Shown: positions 9,462 through 18,905, counted from the stretch's first letter. The stretch: DNA of 64,000 nucleotides from Alcanivoracaceae bacterium (GCA_029212745.1 JARGOL010000009.1:55768-119767); one strand, 5' to 3'. Program-made: numbers and translations. Notes: generated by a model from the sequence alone, not told the origin.

Positions 9462-10322
9462 TCAGGCAGACTGTTTGGGCGCCGTCTTTTTCCGACGGTT
9501 AACGCGGAACAATGTCTCAAGCAGGCGCTGATATCCGGTCGGCATCAACCGTTGAGCGGTGTCAAGCATCACGGCATCGGCACCGACGAGTACCCTGCGT
9601 TGATTCTTGCGCACACCGGACAAAATGGTGCGCGCGGCGGATTCGGGCGTGGTCAGGGCAATTTTTTCGAACATGTCTGCGATCTCTTCCTTGCTGTCAA
9701 AGCTCATTCCCCCCATGTCGCCCATGCGGCTGTTGCGCGCGATATTGGTTTTCACGCCGCCGGGGTGCACGGAGGTGGCGCTGACACCGCAGGATTCGAT
9801 GTCCAGTTCCTCGCGCAACGATTCGGTGAATCCCCTGACGGCGAATTTGGCGGCGTTATAGGCAGATTGGGTGGGTACGCCAATAATGCCAAAAACGCTA
9901 GAGATATTGATGATATGGCCCTCGCCCGAGCGTTTCAGGTGAGGCAGGAATGCCTTGGTCCCGTAGACTACGCCCCAGAAATTGATATTCATAAGCCACT
10001 CGAAGTTTTCATAGCTCATGTTCTCAACGGTTTCACCGAGACCTACACCGGCGTTGTTCATGATCAGATTGATCTTCCCGTGCTCGCTGACGGCGTCCTC
10101 GGCGTAGCGATAGACCGCGTCACGATCACTGACGTTGACCAGGTGGGTGCTGACTCGAATCGGAAAGCCGGCGAGCAATTCCGCAGTCTCTTCCAAGCTG
10201 GTTTCACTGATGTCCGATAGAGCCAGATGACAGCCTTTTCGCGCCAATTCGATGGCGGTGGCCTGGCCGATGCCCGATCCTGCACCCGTGATGGCAGCAA
10301 CCTTTCCGGAAAATGATTTCAT
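9462..10322 (-). CDS. Short-chain dehydrogenase/reductase (SDR)
   Basis: 286 residues from the ATG at 10322 (AGAGGAA upstream; a longer in-frame reading to 10439 runs into the preceding gene and is not credible). Classical SDR: TGAGSGIGQAT cofactor loop, NNAGVG, and SSVFGIIGVPTQSAYNAAK holding the catalytic Ser-Tyr-Lys. The Asp in ALSDIS after beta-2 favours NAD(H). The C-terminal hydrophobic and basic tail is longer than usual. Likely oxidises the alcohol made upstream or downstream of the monooxygenase step. Two relatives accompany the other two cassettes (18902-19741, 39352-40179). Confidence 0.9.
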   Translation of the reverse strand: MKSFSGKVAAITGAGSGIGQATAIELARKGCHLALSDISETSLEETAELLAGFPIRVSTHLVNVSDRDAVYRYAEDAVSEHGKINLIMNNAGVGLGETVENMSYENFEWLMNINFWGVVYGTKAFLPHLKRSGEGHIINISSVFGIIGVPTQSAYNAAKFAVRGFTESLREELDIESCGVSATSVHPGGVKTNIARNSRMGDMGGMSFDSKEEIADMFEKIALTTPESAARTILSGVRKNQRRVLVGADAVMLDTAQRLMPTGYQRLLETLFRVNRRKKTAPKQSA

Positions 10323-10347
10323 GGGTCGTTCCTCTCTTTGTCCGCGC

Positions 10348-11850
10348 TCAGCTACCGATAAGCTGCTGTACCAGTCCACGTTTACCGGCATGCAGGTGTG
10401 CCCCCTCGAAACGCAGGTGGCCATCGTTGAGGTTTCCATAGCGCAATGCGGGTAAGTCGCGCAGATAATCGTTCAAATTCTGCCACGGAGTCCTGTCGCC
10501 CTGACGGGGAAGGCGATCGTTGGCGCGCTGGATGTATCCGGAACGCAGGTTCAGGAAGTTCAGGTCCGTGCCACAGCCTTCTTCATCCACTGGCGTCACC
10601 TTGTCCGCACCAATATCGCGCATATGCTTGACAAGCCGGCAGACAAATTCGCAGGCGATGTCAGCTTTCAGGGTCCAGGACGAATTGGTGTATCCGAAAA
10701 CCAGCGCCATGTTGGGTACATTTTCAAGCATGAGTCCCTTGTACATCATGGTTTCCGCGATGTTTACGTCGTTGCCGTCGACACGTATCGTCGCACCGCC
10801 GAACATCTGTAGATCGAGACCGGTTGCTGTTATGATGACGTCGGCGGCCAGGGTCTCGCCGGACTTCAGTTTAATTCCGGTCTTGTTAACCCTCTCGATA
10901 TGGTCGGTGACCACCGAAGCCTTGCCCTCGCGCAACACCTTGAAAAGGTCGCCCTTCGGTACCGCGCACATGCGTTCCTCCCACGGATTGTAGTGAGGCT
11001 GGAAGTGCTTCATGTCAAAATCCGGACCCAACTGCCTGCGAGCGCTGGCAAGTAGCAGTCGCCGGATCGCTTTCGGCTTTTTCATCGAGAGCTGGTAGAC
11101 GGTGCGCTGCAGAAGAATATTGCGGGCACGGGCCATTCTGTATACAACCATTTCCGGCAGTATTCGGCGTAGGTTTCTGGAGATAAGATCCTGCTCGGGG
11201 ACGGTGGCAACATAAGTGGGCGAGCGTTGCAGCATTGTCACATGGGCGGCCTTGTCGGTCATTGCCGGAACCAGGGTCACGGCAGTGGCGCCACTGCCGA
11301 TCACGACCACGCGTTTGCCACTGTAATCGTAGTTGTCCGGCCAGTGTTGCGGGTGGATGACGTCACCACCAAAGCGATTGATGCCGGGTATTTTTGGGGT
11401 ATAACCGGCATCGTAGTTGTAGTAGCCGGTGCAGTTGAACACGAAGCTCGCGGTGAAGGTTTCTTTCTCGCCGGTTTCCTCGTTCAGAGCGGTGACGGTC
11501 CAGAGGTTTTTTCCGCTGTCCCACTCTTCCGAAAGCACCTTCAGACCGAAGTGGATATGCTTCTTTACCCGGTATGTCTTGGCCGTGTCTTCGATGTAGT
11601 GACGAATGGACGGACCGTCAGCCAGCATTTTGGTGTCGGTCCAGGGGCGGAAATTGTAGCCCAGGGTGAACATGTCCGAGTCCGACCGGATGCCGGGGTA
11701 ACGAAACAGGTCCCAGGTGCCGCCGATCCGTTTGCGTCGTTCAACGATGCCGAAACGCACCTCCGGGGCTTTTTGCTTCAGGTGACAGGCCGCGCCAATC
11801 CCGGACAGGCCGGCCCCGATAATCAGGACATCCAGATGGGAGTGGTTCAT
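10348..11850 (-). CDS. almA: AlmA-like flavin-containing (Baeyer-Villiger type) monooxygenase
   Basis: 500 residues; ATG at 11850 overlaps the esterase stop by ATGA. FAD site LDVLIIGAGLSGIGAA, RYPGIRSDSDM, the BVMO fingerprint FGGDVIHPQHWP (F-x-G-x3-H-x3-W-P), and the NADPH site VVVIGSGATAVTL. The overall sequence reads very close to AlmA of Acinetobacter and Alcanivorax (GGTWDLFRYPGIRSDSD, QRSPTYVATVP, CTGYYNYDAGYTP, FGYTNSSWTLKADI), a flavoprotein linked to growth on very long-chain alkanes. The gene symbol rests on recalled similarity, not a search. Biochemically it could be a subterminal oxidase or a BVMO acting on ketones. Confidence 0.85.
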   Translation of the reverse strand: MNHSHLDVLIIGAGLSGIGAACHLKQKAPEVRFGIVERRKRIGGTWDLFRYPGIRSDSDMFTLGYNFRPWTDTKMLADGPSIRHYIEDTAKTYRVKKHIHFGLKVLSEEWDSGKNLWTVTALNEETGEKETFTASFVFNCTGYYNYDAGYTPKIPGINRFGGDVIHPQHWPDNYDYSGKRVVVIGSGATAVTLVPAMTDKAAHVTMLQRSPTYVATVPEQDLISRNLRRILPEMVVYRMARARNILLQRTVYQLSMKKPKAIRRLLLASARRQLGPDFDMKHFQPHYNPWEERMCAVPKGDLFKVLREGKASVVTDHIERVNKTGIKLKSGETLAADVIITATGLDLQMFGGATIRVDGNDVNIAETMMYKGLMLENVPNMALVFGYTNSSWTLKADIACEFVCRLVKHMRDIGADKVTPVDEEGCGTDLNFLNLRSGYIQRANDRLPRQGDRTPWQNLNDYLRDLPALRYGNLNDGHLRFEGAHLHAGKRGLVQQLIGS

Positions 11851-12812
11851 TGTGTTGCTCCGTTGTGACATTGGGACACGACTTCCGGGCTCGTTTCGGC
11901 GGCGGAGCGGTCGTGCAGAAAATTAAGTACCGCCTCGGTGAAGACATCGTTTCTGTCGCCGGCGACCATGTGGCCGGTCTGCTCCAGAACGGTATAACGG
12001 GCGCTGGGAATGAGACTGAGGAGCTCCCGCGCGCCCTGGTCACTAAGGACGTCGCTGTGGTAGCCGCGGATCAATAAAACCGGCAGGTCTAGTTCAGACG
12101 CGGCCCGCTCGAGCCTGGCGGGATCGAACATGCTCCCGGTGTCGGTTGGCGCGTTCGCATGGTCGAGAAAAGCCGGGTCCCAGTGCCAGTAAAACCGGCC
12201 GTCACTGTGTTGTCTCACGTTCTTTCGCAGCCCCGACAGGTCCTCTGGCGGCGGCCGGTGTGGATTGTAGGCGGCGACGGCGTCGCGGGCCTGTTCGAGC
12301 GTCTCGAAACCGTCCTGGTGGCGGCGCATGAATTCGATGATGCGCTGCACGCCGCGACGTTCCAGCTGTGGCGCCACGTCGACCAGCACCAGTGCCGTGC
12401 AACCGAGCGAGGGGTCCTCGCCAATCGCCAGCAGGGCGGTCAGCCCACCCATGGAGGCGCCAACGATAATCGGTTCGGCGGGCAGCGCCCGGATTACGGC
12501 CCTGAGGTCCGCGGCCAGGGTCTGGGCACTGTAGTCGCCCAGGGGGCACCAATCGCTGTCCCCGTGCCCGCGCGCATCCAGCGTGATGGCACAGTAGCCC
12601 TCCTCGGCGAGCGTCCGAGCCGTGTCGGCCCACGCGTGACGCGTCTGGCCGCCGCCGTGAAGTAGCAGCACGATCGGCGCCGTGAATTCGCCATATCGGC
12701 TGGCACGGAGCTCCAGTCCATCGCTACCGGTGAACGTTGTCGGGACCGCTGACGATGCCGGCCTGGCCTTTCGCCCGGGTGAGCCACTGAACAGGGGGTA
12801 ACAGGATGTCAT
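11847..12812 (-). CDS. Alpha/beta hydrolase (esterase/lipase-like)
   Basis: 321 residues from the ATG at 12812, chosen for AAAGAGG seven bases upstream. Alpha/beta-hydrolase fold: LLLHGGGQTRHAW oxyanion region, LDARGHGDSDW, nucleophile elbow VGASMGG (Ser near 130), and a late His in LEQTGHMVAGD. First gene of the operon leading into the AlmA-like monooxygenase; an ester formed by Baeyer-Villiger oxidation would be its natural substrate (inference). The operator-like element at 12848-12868 sits 36 bp upstream. Confidence 0.88.
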   Translation of the reverse strand: MTSCYPLFSGSPGRKARPASSAVPTTFTGSDGLELRASRYGEFTAPIVLLLHGGGQTRHAWADTARTLAEEGYCAITLDARGHGDSDWCPLGDYSAQTLAADLRAVIRALPAEPIIVGASMGGLTALLAIGEDPSLGCTALVLVDVAPQLERRGVQRIIEFMRRHQDGFETLEQARDAVAAYNPHRPPPEDLSGLRKNVRQHSDGRFYWHWDPAFLDHANAPTDTGSMFDPARLERAASELDLPVLLIRGYHSDVLSDQGARELLSLIPSARYTVLEQTGHMVAGDRNDVFTEAVLNFLHDRSAAETSPEVVSQCHNGATQ

Positions 12813-12847
12813 CGCAACCTCTTTCTGTTGGGGTCTACCAAGTTCGA

Positions 12848-12868
12848 CGCTTGGTCGACCAACCAAAT
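12848..12868 (-). promoter_or_regulatory. Operator-like element, copy A
   Basis: On the minus strand the element begins ATTTGGTTGGTCGACCAAG and contains a perfect palindrome TTGGTCGACCAA (12851-12862). A -10-like TAATAT (12867-12872) overlaps its upstream edge, so a bound repressor would cover the transcription start region of the esterase-almA operon. Three further copies are at 17675, 17915 and 41160. Confidence 0.7.
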
Positions 12869-13007
12869 ATTAACGTAATGCAAGCCGGATGGCAAAGCCA
12901 TTCTGTCGTGCAGGGTGATTTGCCCCCTCAACAGACGCCGCTGCCGGCCATTGCCTGGAAAGTTGTCAAGCCGCGTTTTCCCGTTAACCCGGCAAGAGCC
13001 AAAAAAA

Positions 13008-13026
13008 TGGCCCCTTGAAGGGGCCA
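13008..13026 (-). terminator. Rho-independent terminator of the porin-lipoprotein operon
   Basis: TGGCCCC and GGGGCCA form a 7-bp GC stem around TTGAA. On the minus strand the hairpin is followed directly by seven T (the A7 run at 13001-13007). It lies 49 bp past the stop of the lipoprotein gene. A textbook intrinsic terminator. Confidence 0.9.
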
Positions 13027-13074
13027 AAGGGGTGTGGGGGCGGGAGCGCGCACACCAAGGAGAAGGAGTTCGCG

Positions 13075-16000
13075 TCAGAAGTTCTTGACCGGCAGAAAAG
13101 TTAACGTCAGGTCGGCCGCCTGGGGAGGGACCTCAAGGTCTGCGTTTGCAAGACCGATTCCGAGCAAGTCGATATTGGCAGGAATCATGAGGGGATCCGG
13201 GTTGCTGACTTTGAGGATCAACCGACCATCGTCGACAAAGCGCAGTGGCCCCTCAAGCGTCACATCGGTCACCCGTTTGCTGCGAATATCATGACCCAGC
13301 TCAATCGGGCCCAGTGCCGGTCTCAACGCGGGAGCATCCACCAGAATGTCGAAGGTAGCGTTGAACCAGGGGCCGTTTGGGGTGTCCGTGATGAAGCCGG
13401 TGATGAAAGGCTCGTTGTCATCACCAGGTACCAGTCTGAGTATCAGTGGCCCGGTGTCCAGCCCGATTGTGATGAGGAACAGAGCCTGAGCCTCCAGATA
13501 AACGGCCGTGGTACTGATGGTGGTCGGGTAGACGTTGGCATGTATGGCACCGGTGATTTTATTGTCTGTGTCCGGGTCGTCGTCGATCAGGCGTCGATTC
13601 ACCTCGGTATTGGGCTCGAAGGTGCGCGGGCCGGCCGCTAGCGCGCCGCTGCTGAGAAAGGCGAAGCGCTTTTCCGGACAATTCTCGCCAAGCGAGCAAC
13701 CGAGGTTGGCGTCCGTGATCACGCCGCCTCGGTCCGCCAACCGTAGCCGCAAATGATTGGCGGGTACTCCCGGGTCGACCCTGCCATCATTATCGTTATC
13801 GGTGGCGCCTTGCTCCGAGCCGTCCACTGCCATATTGGCATTGACATCCACCGTGGGCAAAACGCGCAGCCCGACCAGGGTGTAGCGGTCGTCTTTGCCG
13901 ACAGGGACAAAATGATTGACCATATTCGGACCGCCCTGGCGCGGGGCCGGCGCTTCGTCGCTGCTTTGCGAAATTTGTCGTGTCTGCAGCGGTGCGCCAT
14001 CCGGCGAACAGATGGCATTGACGCCGCAAGTGGGAGTGGTCGTTGGTACCGATCTTAAGGTGTACCGATACAGGTCGCCGATCCGCCAGGGGGTATCCGG
14101 GAAAAACTCGACGCGCTGGGGCAGGATATCCCGCCGGCCTGGCACGGGGACCCAAGTGCCCTCCGGGTCGCGGCGTTCCACAAAGAAGGTGTCCTTGTTG
14201 ATGGTTGCCGGATCGATGCTGCGGCTGAACAAAACCCTGATAGGATAGTCCTTGTACAGACCATTTACATGGAGCTTGGGGTCGCCGGGCTGGCCGCCCA
14301 CGCAGCGACCGTTGCGCCATGTGGCCGGTTCCCCGGTGAGCTCGGCCCCTGTGAGCGCACAGGGAAAGCCGGGGAACACGGCGGCGACGGGCGAGCGCAG
14401 TCCGCTGCCGTCGCCGTTAGGGCGATGCAGGTCCGGAAGGCGCATGTCAAGGGTTCTATCCTGATTCAACGGATTGCCCTGGGTATCGCGCAGAAGGCTG
14501 GTCAGTGTAATTTTTACGTCCTGATTGTGCTCAACGATGCCGGCGCCCTCGATGATGACAGTGGCGCCGTCCTGGCGCATCGACACCTGGTTGGGGAGTA
14601 AGCTGGTTCCGTTAACGCTGACCTCGATGGCGCCATCAAGGGAAACCGATGCCGGATCAAGCGGCTTGTTAAAGTTCAGGATGATCGGGTCACCGGGCCG
14701 GGCATTGGGCTGAAAGTCCTCCCCGGGTGACCAGGACTGCAGGTCCAGTTGGGGTGTATTGGTTGCTGGCACCGACGCGTTGCGCTGATCGGCATAGGCT
14801 TCCATGCGGAAAGACAGGGTGCCGCTGGCTCGTTCCAGGCCGAGAATCTCCGGTTCGACCACGCTGACAGCATCCATTACCAGTATTCCATCTTCCACGA
14901 TCGCAAGGCCCGCCACCTGAATGTTAAGCAGATTCTGGCTCAGCGCTGCATTAGCGATGGTTTTCTCCGCGGTCATGGCTGCGTCCATGTTGAGCAAGGC
15001 ATAGCGCGGGGCGTCCTTTGCGTCGCTGAACGGGTTGGGGATCAGGTAGCCGTTGGCGTCGCTCAGGAGTGTGATCTGCACCTCACCAGTCTCGATGCCA
15101 GCGTCGACTTCACCGAGAATATTGACATCCACTGCACTGCCGCTCAGTACTGAACCCGCCGGTACCCGCAGTGGGACCGCCCCGGGAAAATCAGGAACGA
15201 AAGCCAGATCCGCCGCCAGGTCTCCCTCCAGCTTGGTAAAGGATTCGCTACCCAGTACAAAACTTTCCACCGGCACCTGATTGACGCTTTTTCCGGTGAG
15301 CTTTGACGCCAGTTCCGGCTGTTGTTGGCCAAGGGTGCCCACCTTGAGCACGGCCGTTTCACGAGGTGTCGTGGCCACCGGCGTGAAGGAGCGTTCGAGG
15401 TCCGGGAGCGTCTCGCCCTCCCGGCTGCGCAGACCGGACAGAATCAGGGTATGTTCCGCCGGTTCGAGATCATTCGTCGGGTCGAGCACCAGATAGCGGC
15501 CCTGCAGTAACAGACTGGCTTCGACCAGGCTGCCTTGTGCGTCAAGAAGCTTGATCTGTTCTCCATAGTTGGCGTTGGCCGGGTCCAGCAAGCCATTGAA
15601 CACCATTCTCAGGGTGCTCATGTCGTTCGGTTGCCTGGCCTCGTCGATGTCGGCCAGCAGCGCGGTCTGATCCAGGGGTGTAACGGCCAGCAGTTTAAAG
15701 TCGTCGGCGCCAATCGCCCCGGCAAAGCCCTGTTGCGCGCCGGCGGTGCGAAAACGAAAATCACTGAAGGGGGCAGTGTCGACGCTACCGAGGCCCTCTC
15801 CGCTCAGTTGCAGCTGGTATTCTGTATTGGGCGCGAGTTTGTCCACAGGGCGTAGCACCAGGCCGTGGCCTTCATCCACTGCTTCATGGTTGAAGGTGAT
15901 GGGGGTGCCCTCCTCGACAGTGACCAGTTCCAGTTTGTTGTCGATGTCTGCTATGACGCTTTCATCAAGGGGAGCCGAGAAACGGAGCACAATCTGGGCG

Positions 16001-16182
16001 CTGGGTGTCACTTCCCGCTGTCCCGGATAGGGATAGGCGAAAATAACAGTGTCTGGCGTGGTCCAGGGAATGCTGATGGCGCCATTGTCGCCGCCACATC
16101 CGGACAGCAAGAGAGAACCGGGCAGCATCACCAAGAGTGTAAGGAGCGCGGTTGCTGTTCGGTGACTGATTATTGTGTTCAT
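13075..16182 (-). CDS. Giant lipoprotein with bacterial Ig-like domains
   Basis: 1035 residues. Signal peptide with lipobox LLLSGC, Cys29 being the lipidation site. After it come repeated Ig-like modules of the SbsA/Big_5 kind, recognisable by PSAQIVLRFSAPLDESVI (about 60), GDPIILNFNKPLDPASV (about 500) and IRVLFSRSIDPATINKDTFFV (about 660). An acidic stretch DNDNDGRVD near residue 800 looks like a calcium-binding loop. Probably anchored in the outer membrane and surface or periplasm exposed. It lies 38 bp after the FadL-like porin gene in one operon, so a role in contact with, or uptake of, hydrophobic substrate is plausible but unproven. Confidence 0.8.
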   Translation of the reverse strand: MNTIISHRTATALLTLLVMLPGSLLLSGCGGDNGAISIPWTTPDTVIFAYPYPGQREVTPSAQIVLRFSAPLDESVIADIDNKLELVTVEEGTPITFNHEAVDEGHGLVLRPVDKLAPNTEYQLQLSGEGLGSVDTAPFSDFRFRTAGAQQGFAGAIGADDFKLLAVTPLDQTALLADIDEARQPNDMSTLRMVFNGLLDPANANYGEQIKLLDAQGSLVEASLLLQGRYLVLDPTNDLEPAEHTLILSGLRSREGETLPDLERSFTPVATTPRETAVLKVGTLGQQQPELASKLTGKSVNQVPVESFVLGSESFTKLEGDLAADLAFVPDFPGAVPLRVPAGSVLSGSAVDVNILGEVDAGIETGEVQITLLSDANGYLIPNPFSDAKDAPRYALLNMDAAMTAEKTIANAALSQNLLNIQVAGLAIVEDGILVMDAVSVVEPEILGLERASGTLSFRMEAYADQRNASVPATNTPQLDLQSWSPGEDFQPNARPGDPIILNFNKPLDPASVSLDGAIEVSVNGTSLLPNQVSMRQDGATVIIEGAGIVEHNQDVKITLTSLLRDTQGNPLNQDRTLDMRLPDLHRPNGDGSGLRSPVAAVFPGFPCALTGAELTGEPATWRNGRCVGGQPGDPKLHVNGLYKDYPIRVLFSRSIDPATINKDTFFVERRDPEGTWVPVPGRRDILPQRVEFFPDTPWRIGDLYRYTLRSVPTTTPTCGVNAICSPDGAPLQTRQISQSSDEAPAPRQGGPNMVNHFVPVGKDDRYTLVGLRVLPTVDVNANMAVDGSEQGATDNDNDGRVDPGVPANHLRLRLADRGGVITDANLGCSLGENCPEKRFAFLSSGALAAGPRTFEPNTEVNRRLIDDDPDTDNKITGAIHANVYPTTISTTAVYLEAQALFLITIGLDTGPLILRLVPGDDNEPFITGFITDTPNGPWFNATFDILVDAPALRPALGPIELGHDIRSKRVTDVTLEGPLRFVDDGRLILKVSNPDPLMIPANIDLLGIGLANADLEVPPQAADLTLTFLPVKNF

Positions 16183-16220
16183 AATGGTTTTCTCCCTATT
16201 CGCATCTGTTGAAGCTCCGC

Positions 16221-17597
16221 TCAGAACTTCACGGAAGCGGACAATGAGATGACCTGAATTTCTCCGTCGGCACGTACTGTTTCGTACGGTGCCGGATCGG
16301 AAGGCGAGTTGATGGACGTCAGCTCGAAATCACGCTCTTCGAGCTTCTGATACTGATAGGACAGCGATAGCACCAGGGGAGCATTGATGAGGGGTGCGCT
16401 ATTCAAGCGGTAGTCGCCACCAAGCCCCAGTACAATCTTGTCGGTATCCAGGTAGTTCACGTCCTGTGAGCGGGAAGATTTCAGTGGCGAATCTTCCTGT
16501 GCCATGCCGCCAAAAAGCCTGAGCTGGTCGGTCCACTGGAAACGGGCACCCAGGCGGGGAACGACCACGTCACGAAAACGTAAATTCGCCTGGTTCCTGA
16601 CCGTATCCCCGGCAAACTTGTTTTCCAGTTCGCTCCACTTTTGCTCTTCGACAGAGACAACAAGCTCGAATTTCCCAAGAGGCAGCAGGAGGCCACCGCC
16701 GAAGACTTCCGGCTGGTATGAGTCGACGGTGGACAGCGCCAGATCAAGCCCCGGCTCGGGGATGACGCCGGGGATCACCACGTTGGCATCCACACCGACT
16801 TCATAGTCGGTTTCGTCGCGCCAGAACAGCGCCGCCTCCAGTTCATCTAGCCCGAACGGCATGCAGGTGGTGGAACCGCAGAAGAGCTCGGATGTGCGGA
16901 TGTTAAGGCCCAGCGCCGGGGACAGGGAAGGCTCTCCTTCCAGTGACAGTTTCTCGGAATCGGTATTCCCCGCGAGATCGGAGACCGCGTCAAGGCGGGC
17001 CTTTGCCGCCAGGGTCAGGCGTGCTGAAAAGCCCGCATCGACACCTCGCACGAGATCACGAACGGCGCCACCAAATGCCAGGTAAAGTGGTTGGGATTCG
17101 TAGCGCAGGAATTGGCCTTCCGCTGCCGTGTTGGCCTGGAAGGGCAGAATGTTGGAGGTGTATTCATCGACACCAACATTTATTCCCAGGTACATCGGGC
17201 GGCTCGAGTCCGGTTCCGATGCGCCGGCGATACGTGTTTTGAGGCCCAGCAACACAAGCTCCGAACTGGTATCCGACAGGACGTCATTCTCGCGTGTCAC
17301 CGGGTCGGAGCCTCCCAGCGACTTCGCTCGTAGTTCCTGTTCGCCGTATTGCACCACGGTGCTCAACTCACCTTCCGGCGAGCGCGCCATTGCCGCGGGG
17401 TTGTAGTACACCGCCCAGGCTCCGGGTTCAAAGGCGCTGAGGGCCTGAGCGGAACCGGCGTTGACCGGGCCAAGACCATAGGTGGATGCGGCATCGCCAG
17501 CACCGGCAAGGGCATGCTCCGACTGTGTGCCAATGAGGACTGACGCCAGAAACAGCGCGAAAGTGATCGGAATGAACCGGCGAGTTTTTCGAGCCAT
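16221..17597 (-). CDS. FadL/OmpP1-type outer membrane transporter
   Basis: 458 residues from the ATG at 17597 (GGAG seven bases upstream; a longer in-frame reading has no signal-peptide logic). Signal peptide ends near HALA. The mature start AGDAASTYGLGPVNAGSAQALSA and WAVYYNPAAMA are the FadL/TodX family marks (the NPA motif). The remainder shows alternating beta-strand character and ends in an aromatic outer-membrane signature, SLSASVKF. Expected role: passive uptake of hydrophobic compounds across the outer membrane. An operator-like element lies 78 bp upstream, the same as in front of the BVMO cassettes, which ties this porin to that pathway. Confidence 0.85.
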   Translation of the reverse strand: MARKTRRFIPITFALFLASVLIGTQSEHALAGAGDAASTYGLGPVNAGSAQALSAFEPGAWAVYYNPAAMARSPEGELSTVVQYGEQELRAKSLGGSDPVTRENDVLSDTSSELVLLGLKTRIAGASEPDSSRPMYLGINVGVDEYTSNILPFQANTAAEGQFLRYESQPLYLAFGGAVRDLVRGVDAGFSARLTLAAKARLDAVSDLAGNTDSEKLSLEGEPSLSPALGLNIRTSELFCGSTTCMPFGLDELEAALFWRDETDYEVGVDANVVIPGVIPEPGLDLALSTVDSYQPEVFGGGLLLPLGKFELVVSVEEQKWSELENKFAGDTVRNQANLRFRDVVVPRLGARFQWTDQLRLFGGMAQEDSPLKSSRSQDVNYLDTDKIVLGLGGDYRLNSAPLINAPLVLSLSYQYQKLEERDFELTSINSPSDPAPYETVRADGEIQVISLSASVKF

Positions 17598-17674
17598 GCC
17601 ATTGCTCCTTGTTCTGTGTTGTTTTTGCTGTGTTGTTTTGATCGTTGTTTTTGGAGATCTCCAGGGAATGTCTA

Positions 17675-17695
17675 TAGTTGGCGAGCCAACCAAAT
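17675..17695 (-). promoter_or_regulatory. Operator-like element, copy B
   Basis: Minus strand reads ATTTGGTTGGCTCGCCAACTA, with TTGGC/GCCAA arms. A -10-like TATAGA (17671-17676 on the minus strand) touches its downstream edge. It controls the FadL-like gene by position. The 375-bp region 17598-17972 holds this copy for the leftward porin operon and copy C for the rightward cassette; nothing else was recognised in it. Confidence 0.7.
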
Positions 17696-17910
17696 TAGAG
17701 GAAAGGCTACAACCCTGAATGACGGACGGGAATAAGAGAAAGGTACCTATTAGCACTAAGGATTTCGGAATAGAGGCCGGGCGATCAGGGTTGGTATCCA
17801 GGTAGTAATAGAGAGAAGGTCGGCAGGCAGAAGCTCAAGGCATCCGCCTCTGAATTGCCACGGATAGCCTTCCGATCCGGGGTTTTCAGTATTCCCGGCC
17901 GTCGCAAACC

Positions 17911-17938
17911 TTGACAGTTAGTTGGACGACCAAATAAT
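17911..17938 (+). promoter_or_regulatory. Sigma70-like promoter with operator copy C in its spacer
   Basis: Perfect -35 TTGACA (17911-17916), 16-bp spacer, -10-like AATAAT (17933-17938), 34 bp before the start of the PF10118 gene. The spacer and -10 contain the fourth-most diverged copy of the shared element (17915-17935, minus-strand ATTTGGTCGTCCAACTAAC). The same arrangement, -35/16-bp spacer with operator/-10, is found in front of the inverted cassette at 41157-41184. Confidence 0.75.
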
Positions 17939-17972
17939 GTGGTTCACACGTCGTACTCCGTGGAGGCCTGAA

Positions 17973-18905
17973 ATGGCGATAGCGAGCCGCAAGATTGGTT
18001 ACGATGAAGTCGAGCACAGGGATCTGAGTTTCGGCATGAGCCCGGAGACGGTGCCTCGCCACTGGTTCAACAACGACCCCTGGATCACCCACTGTATGAA
18101 CGCCATTCTTGCCGCCGTGCCGGACGGCGAGCGCTGGGTTATGCAGGCCATGAGCAAGCAGCTCGATAATCTGCATGATCCGTCTGTGCGCAAGGCTGCG
18201 ATCAACTTTATCCGCCAGGAGCGCACCCACGCCCGCGAGCATGACGCCATGAACGCGGCGATGGTTGCACACGGGATTCCCATGGACCGAGTGGAGGCCG
18301 TGTTCAAGGCGGTCAGGAAAACACTTCAGCGCCATCTGGGCGATGTCACCCAATGCGCCATGGCCGCGACCTTCGAGCATTTTACGGCGGTGATCTCCCA
18401 GGTCATGCTCGACCATCCGGAACTGTGGGACGATACCAGTCCGGAAGTTTCGGCCATGTTGTACTGGCACTTCGTCGAAGAGACCGAGCACAAATCGGTC
18501 AGCTTCGATGTATTCCAGGAGGTTAGCGGTGGAGGTGTCCGCGCTTATGCCATCCGCATGGCGACACTCGTCCTGGGAACCGCTGTTTTCATGCCCGTGG
18601 TAAACGGCAACTGGCTGTACTTTCTCTGGAAGGACCGGCAGCTGACGAATATTCCGTCGGCCCTGCGCGCCGTCAAGACGCTGTTTTTCGCGCCGGGGAT
18701 TTTCAGGCGGGCCTTCCTGATTGATGTGCTGCCGTTCCTTTCGCCCCGTTTCCATCCCTGGGACGCGGATAACCGGGACGTCATCCACGCCTGGAAGCGA
18801 GCCTACGAGAAGACCGGTGACACCCAGCAGGCCTATCAGGCCTTTCGGCAATGGCACGCCGAGTTCGGAAGCGGCGCACCGGCGGAACGGGAGGTGGCGG
18901 CATGA
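17973..18905 (+). CDS. PF10118-type metal-dependent hydrolase (cassette A)
   Basis: 310 residues from the ATG at 17973 (GGAGG upstream), matching the start of its close relative at 41123. Motifs: NFIRQERTHAREHDAMN (E, H, H; about 80-100), AATFEHFTAVISQVML, LYWHFVEETEHKSVSFDVFQE (about 170-190), then a membrane-like stretch LVLGTAVFMPVV and SPRFHPWDADNRDV. Clearly paralogous to the 40176-41123 protein along its full length. First gene of a long rightward operon. Function unknown; di-metal chemistry is suggested by the spaced Glu/His residues. Confidence 0.88.
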   Translation: MAIASRKIGYDEVEHRDLSFGMSPETVPRHWFNNDPWITHCMNAILAAVPDGERWVMQAMSKQLDNLHDPSVRKAAINFIRQERTHAREHDAMNAAMVAHGIPMDRVEAVFKAVRKTLQRHLGDVTQCAMAATFEHFTAVISQVMLDHPELWDDTSPEVSAMLYWHFVEETEHKSVSFDVFQEVSGGGVRAYAIRMATLVLGTAVFMPVVNGNWLYFLWKDRQLTNIPSALRAVKTLFFAPGIFRRAFLIDVLPFLSPRFHPWDADNRDVIHAWKRAYEKTGDTQQAYQAFRQWHAEFGSGAPAEREVAA

